Below are positions 19,677-20,688 of a stretch of 20,688 bases of DNA, piece by piece. This DNA comes from an uncultured Parabacteroides sp. (GTDB taxonomy: Bacteria; Bacteroidota; Bacteroidia; Bacteroidales; Tannerellaceae). The DNA lies in assembly GCA_900547435.1 (NCBI GenBank), contig URGO01000045.1, forward strand, positions 1-20,688, written 5' to 3'. How positions within the stretch are numbered: the stretch's first letter is position 1; each line of letters opens with the position of its first letter. The translations under genes were made by a program, and so were the position numbers. The notes beneath the pieces are model-generated. The model worked only from the letters and a program-made list of their open reading frames with translations. It did not search any database and was not told the DNA's origin.

Positions 19677-20371
19677 TCAAATTATTATTAGTAGAAGACG
19701 ATGCCAACCTGAGTTATATTATTCAAGGCGGATTGGAAGATATGATAGGCGATTATGAAGTGTGCATAGCCCATAATGGCGAAGAAGGTCTGGAAGCGTA
19801 CCGGAAAGAGAAACCGGACATTATTGTGGCTGATATCGAAATGCCGGTAATGGACGGGTATGAAATGGTGCAGCGAATCCGAAAAACAGACAAGGATATC
19901 CCGATTCTTTTCTCGTCCGCCCGTGTTTCACCCAAAGATGTCGTGAAAGGTTATGAATTGGGTGTTGACAATTATGTCAAGAAGCCTTTCCTGCCGGAAG
20001 AACTGGACGCGCATATCCGCGCCTTGTTACGCCGGAAACCCCGGACAGAGGAAGAGAAAACCGAGACATATCAGGCCGGCAACTACACCTTAGACATTAC
20101 TCACGCCACCCTTGCCCATGCCTCCGGTTCTTCCCAGCTATTGACCCCGCGCGAGGTCGGCATTTTGGGAATGCTCTTCCGGAAACCCGGAGAGGTGGTC
20201 CGGCGCGAAGTAATCCTCGATAAGTTCTGGAACACAGAAGACGATTATTTCGCATCCCGGAGTCTGGATGTTTTCGTGACGAAACTCCGCAAACTCCTGT
20301 CCGTTGATGAACAAGTAAAGATAAAGACCGTTAAAGGTATCGGACTGATGCTGGTGGAAGAGAAAGGATAA
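19673..20371 (+). CDS. OmpR/PhoB-family response regulator
   Basis: The 232-residue regulator has a receiver domain (about 1-118) with the acidic pair Asp9/Asp10 after LLLVE, phospho-acceptor Asp54 (IVADIEMP), the switch region FSSAR (80-84) and conserved Lys104 (YVKKPF). A linker of about 15 residues leads to a winged-helix DNA-binding domain (about 130-230). This carries LLTPREVGILGMLF and the recognition-helix region RSLDVFVTKLRKLL, ending in VKGIGLML. All residues needed for phosphotransfer are present. It starts within the last codons of the kinase gene. OmpR-type regulators usually bind direct repeats about 10-11 bp apart, which is worth noting beside array C, though that array alternates in orientation. 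Confidence 0.93.
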   Translation: MIKLLLVEDDANLSYIIQGGLEDMIGDYEVCIAHNGEEGLEAYRKEKPDIIVADIEMPVMDGYEMVQRIRKTDKDIPILFSSARVSPKDVVKGYELGVDNYVKKPFLPEELDAHIRALLRRKPRTEEEKTETYQAGNYTLDITHATLAHASGSSQLLTPREVGILGMLFRKPGEVVRREVILDKFWNTEDDYFASRSLDVFVTKLRKLLSVDEQVKIKTVKGIGLMLVEEKG

Positions 20372-20428
20372 AAACAGACCGGTCTCGACATCCCCCAAGC
20401 GACAGGACAAAACATATCGGTATAAAAA

Positions 20429-20457
20429 AGCCTCCCGGACATAACACCCAGGAGGCT
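20429..20457. terminator. Hairpin terminator after the response regulator, stronger on the minus strand
   Basis: AGCCTCC (20429-20435) and GGAGGCT (20451-20457) pair over 7 bp with a 15-nt loop. On the minus strand the stem is followed directly by TTTTT, an excellent intrinsic terminator for a gene arriving from beyond the right edge. On the plus strand only CTACTTTTAG follows, so termination after the kinase/regulator operon is weaker. Confidence 0.65.
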
Positions 20458-20602
20458 CTACTTTTAGCATTTTGCTCTCGCTCTTCACAAAGCTACCCAC
20501 AAACCTAATTTTTTATTACTCTATTTTACTAACCAATCCCGTTCACTTATCACAAGCTACTTTTGTGGGATAATTATGAACTAATATTTTCTGAGTAGTT
20601 AA

Positions 20603-20640
20603 AGGAGTTAGCGCGCTTTGCGCAGGAGTTATAGGAGTTA
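20603..20640. repeat. AGGAGTTA repeats around a GCGC palindrome at the right edge
   Basis: AGGAGTTA occurs at 20603-20610, 20624-20631 and 20633-20640. Between the first two copies is a small hairpin, GCGC (20611-20614) with GCGC (20620-20623). The rest of 20458-20688 is AT-rich and I see no supportable gene, tRNA or promoter in it. One minus-strand frame is open for about 47 codons across this repeat, but repeat composition could explain that. Confidence 0.45.
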
Positions 20641-20688
20641 AGCCAATACTTTTAGATAATATAACTAATACTATCAAGGACATTTGGC

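Noticed and set aside
20538..20687. Minus-strand open frame of about 47 codons at the right edge
   Set aside because: It runs through the AGGAGTTA/GCGC repeat, which alone gives a Thr-Pro-Leu-rich reading. It is short with no family signal, though a real gene end beyond the edge cannot be excluded.

Overview
The window looks like a chromosomal segment from a Bacteroidales bacterium. Three things point there: TAnnTTTG-type -7 promoter boxes, the long (about 600-residue) form of IspG, and families such as DUF4292, DUF3267 and the PAP2-like protein. The moderate GC content and gene content fit Parabacteroides or a close relative, but the genus is an inference. Most of the region is housekeeping and envelope genes. 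I see no prophage, insertion sequence, CRISPR array, tRNA or rRNA.

Layout. Positions 1-359 hold the last codons of an upstream gene, a terminator and the rpoN promoter. A long plus-strand run follows: rpoN (sigma-54), a PAP2-like membrane protein, gcvH, purE, ispG, dut, a TPR protein, a DUF4292 lipoprotein, an EnvC-like coiled-coil/LytM protein and a LOG-family protein (to 10533). Two minus-strand paralogous membrane proteins (10631-11762) resemble DUF3267 metalloproteases without the zinc-binding motif. A 375-base intergenic region with two adjacent palindromic arrays precedes a plus-strand RelA/SpoT-family gene whose hydrolase HD motif is altered (12138-14432). A tightly overlapping minus-strand run (18307 to 14461) encodes a metal-binding lipoprotein, its ABC ATPase, a small membrane protein, a sugar-nucleotide-type epimerase and a GT90 glycosyltransferase, with no permease gene. 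Divergent from it is a histidine kinase/response regulator pair (18471-20371).

How the genes may work together. The dut to EnvC block couples nucleotide hygiene with outer-membrane lipoprotein and cell-wall hydrolase control, a neighbourhood I believe is common in Bacteroidetes. The minus-strand run combines metal capture with envelope glycan modification. The two-component system shares its intergenic region with that run.

The most unusual signal is non-coding. Three intergenic regions (5407-5494, 11830-12026, 18348-18406) carry arrays of 6-7 nt arms that alternate in orientation every 10-11 bp, separated by 3-4 nt linkers of variable sequence. The arm sequence is nearly constant within an array and different between arrays. 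Two arrays lie between divergent promoters, and one contains the -33 box of the metal-uptake promoter. A second, distinct repeat class is built of 7-nt units, often in inverted orientation. It sits at the starts of ispG and the TPR gene and upstream of purE, and it appears to have supplied the start codons of ispG and the TPR gene.
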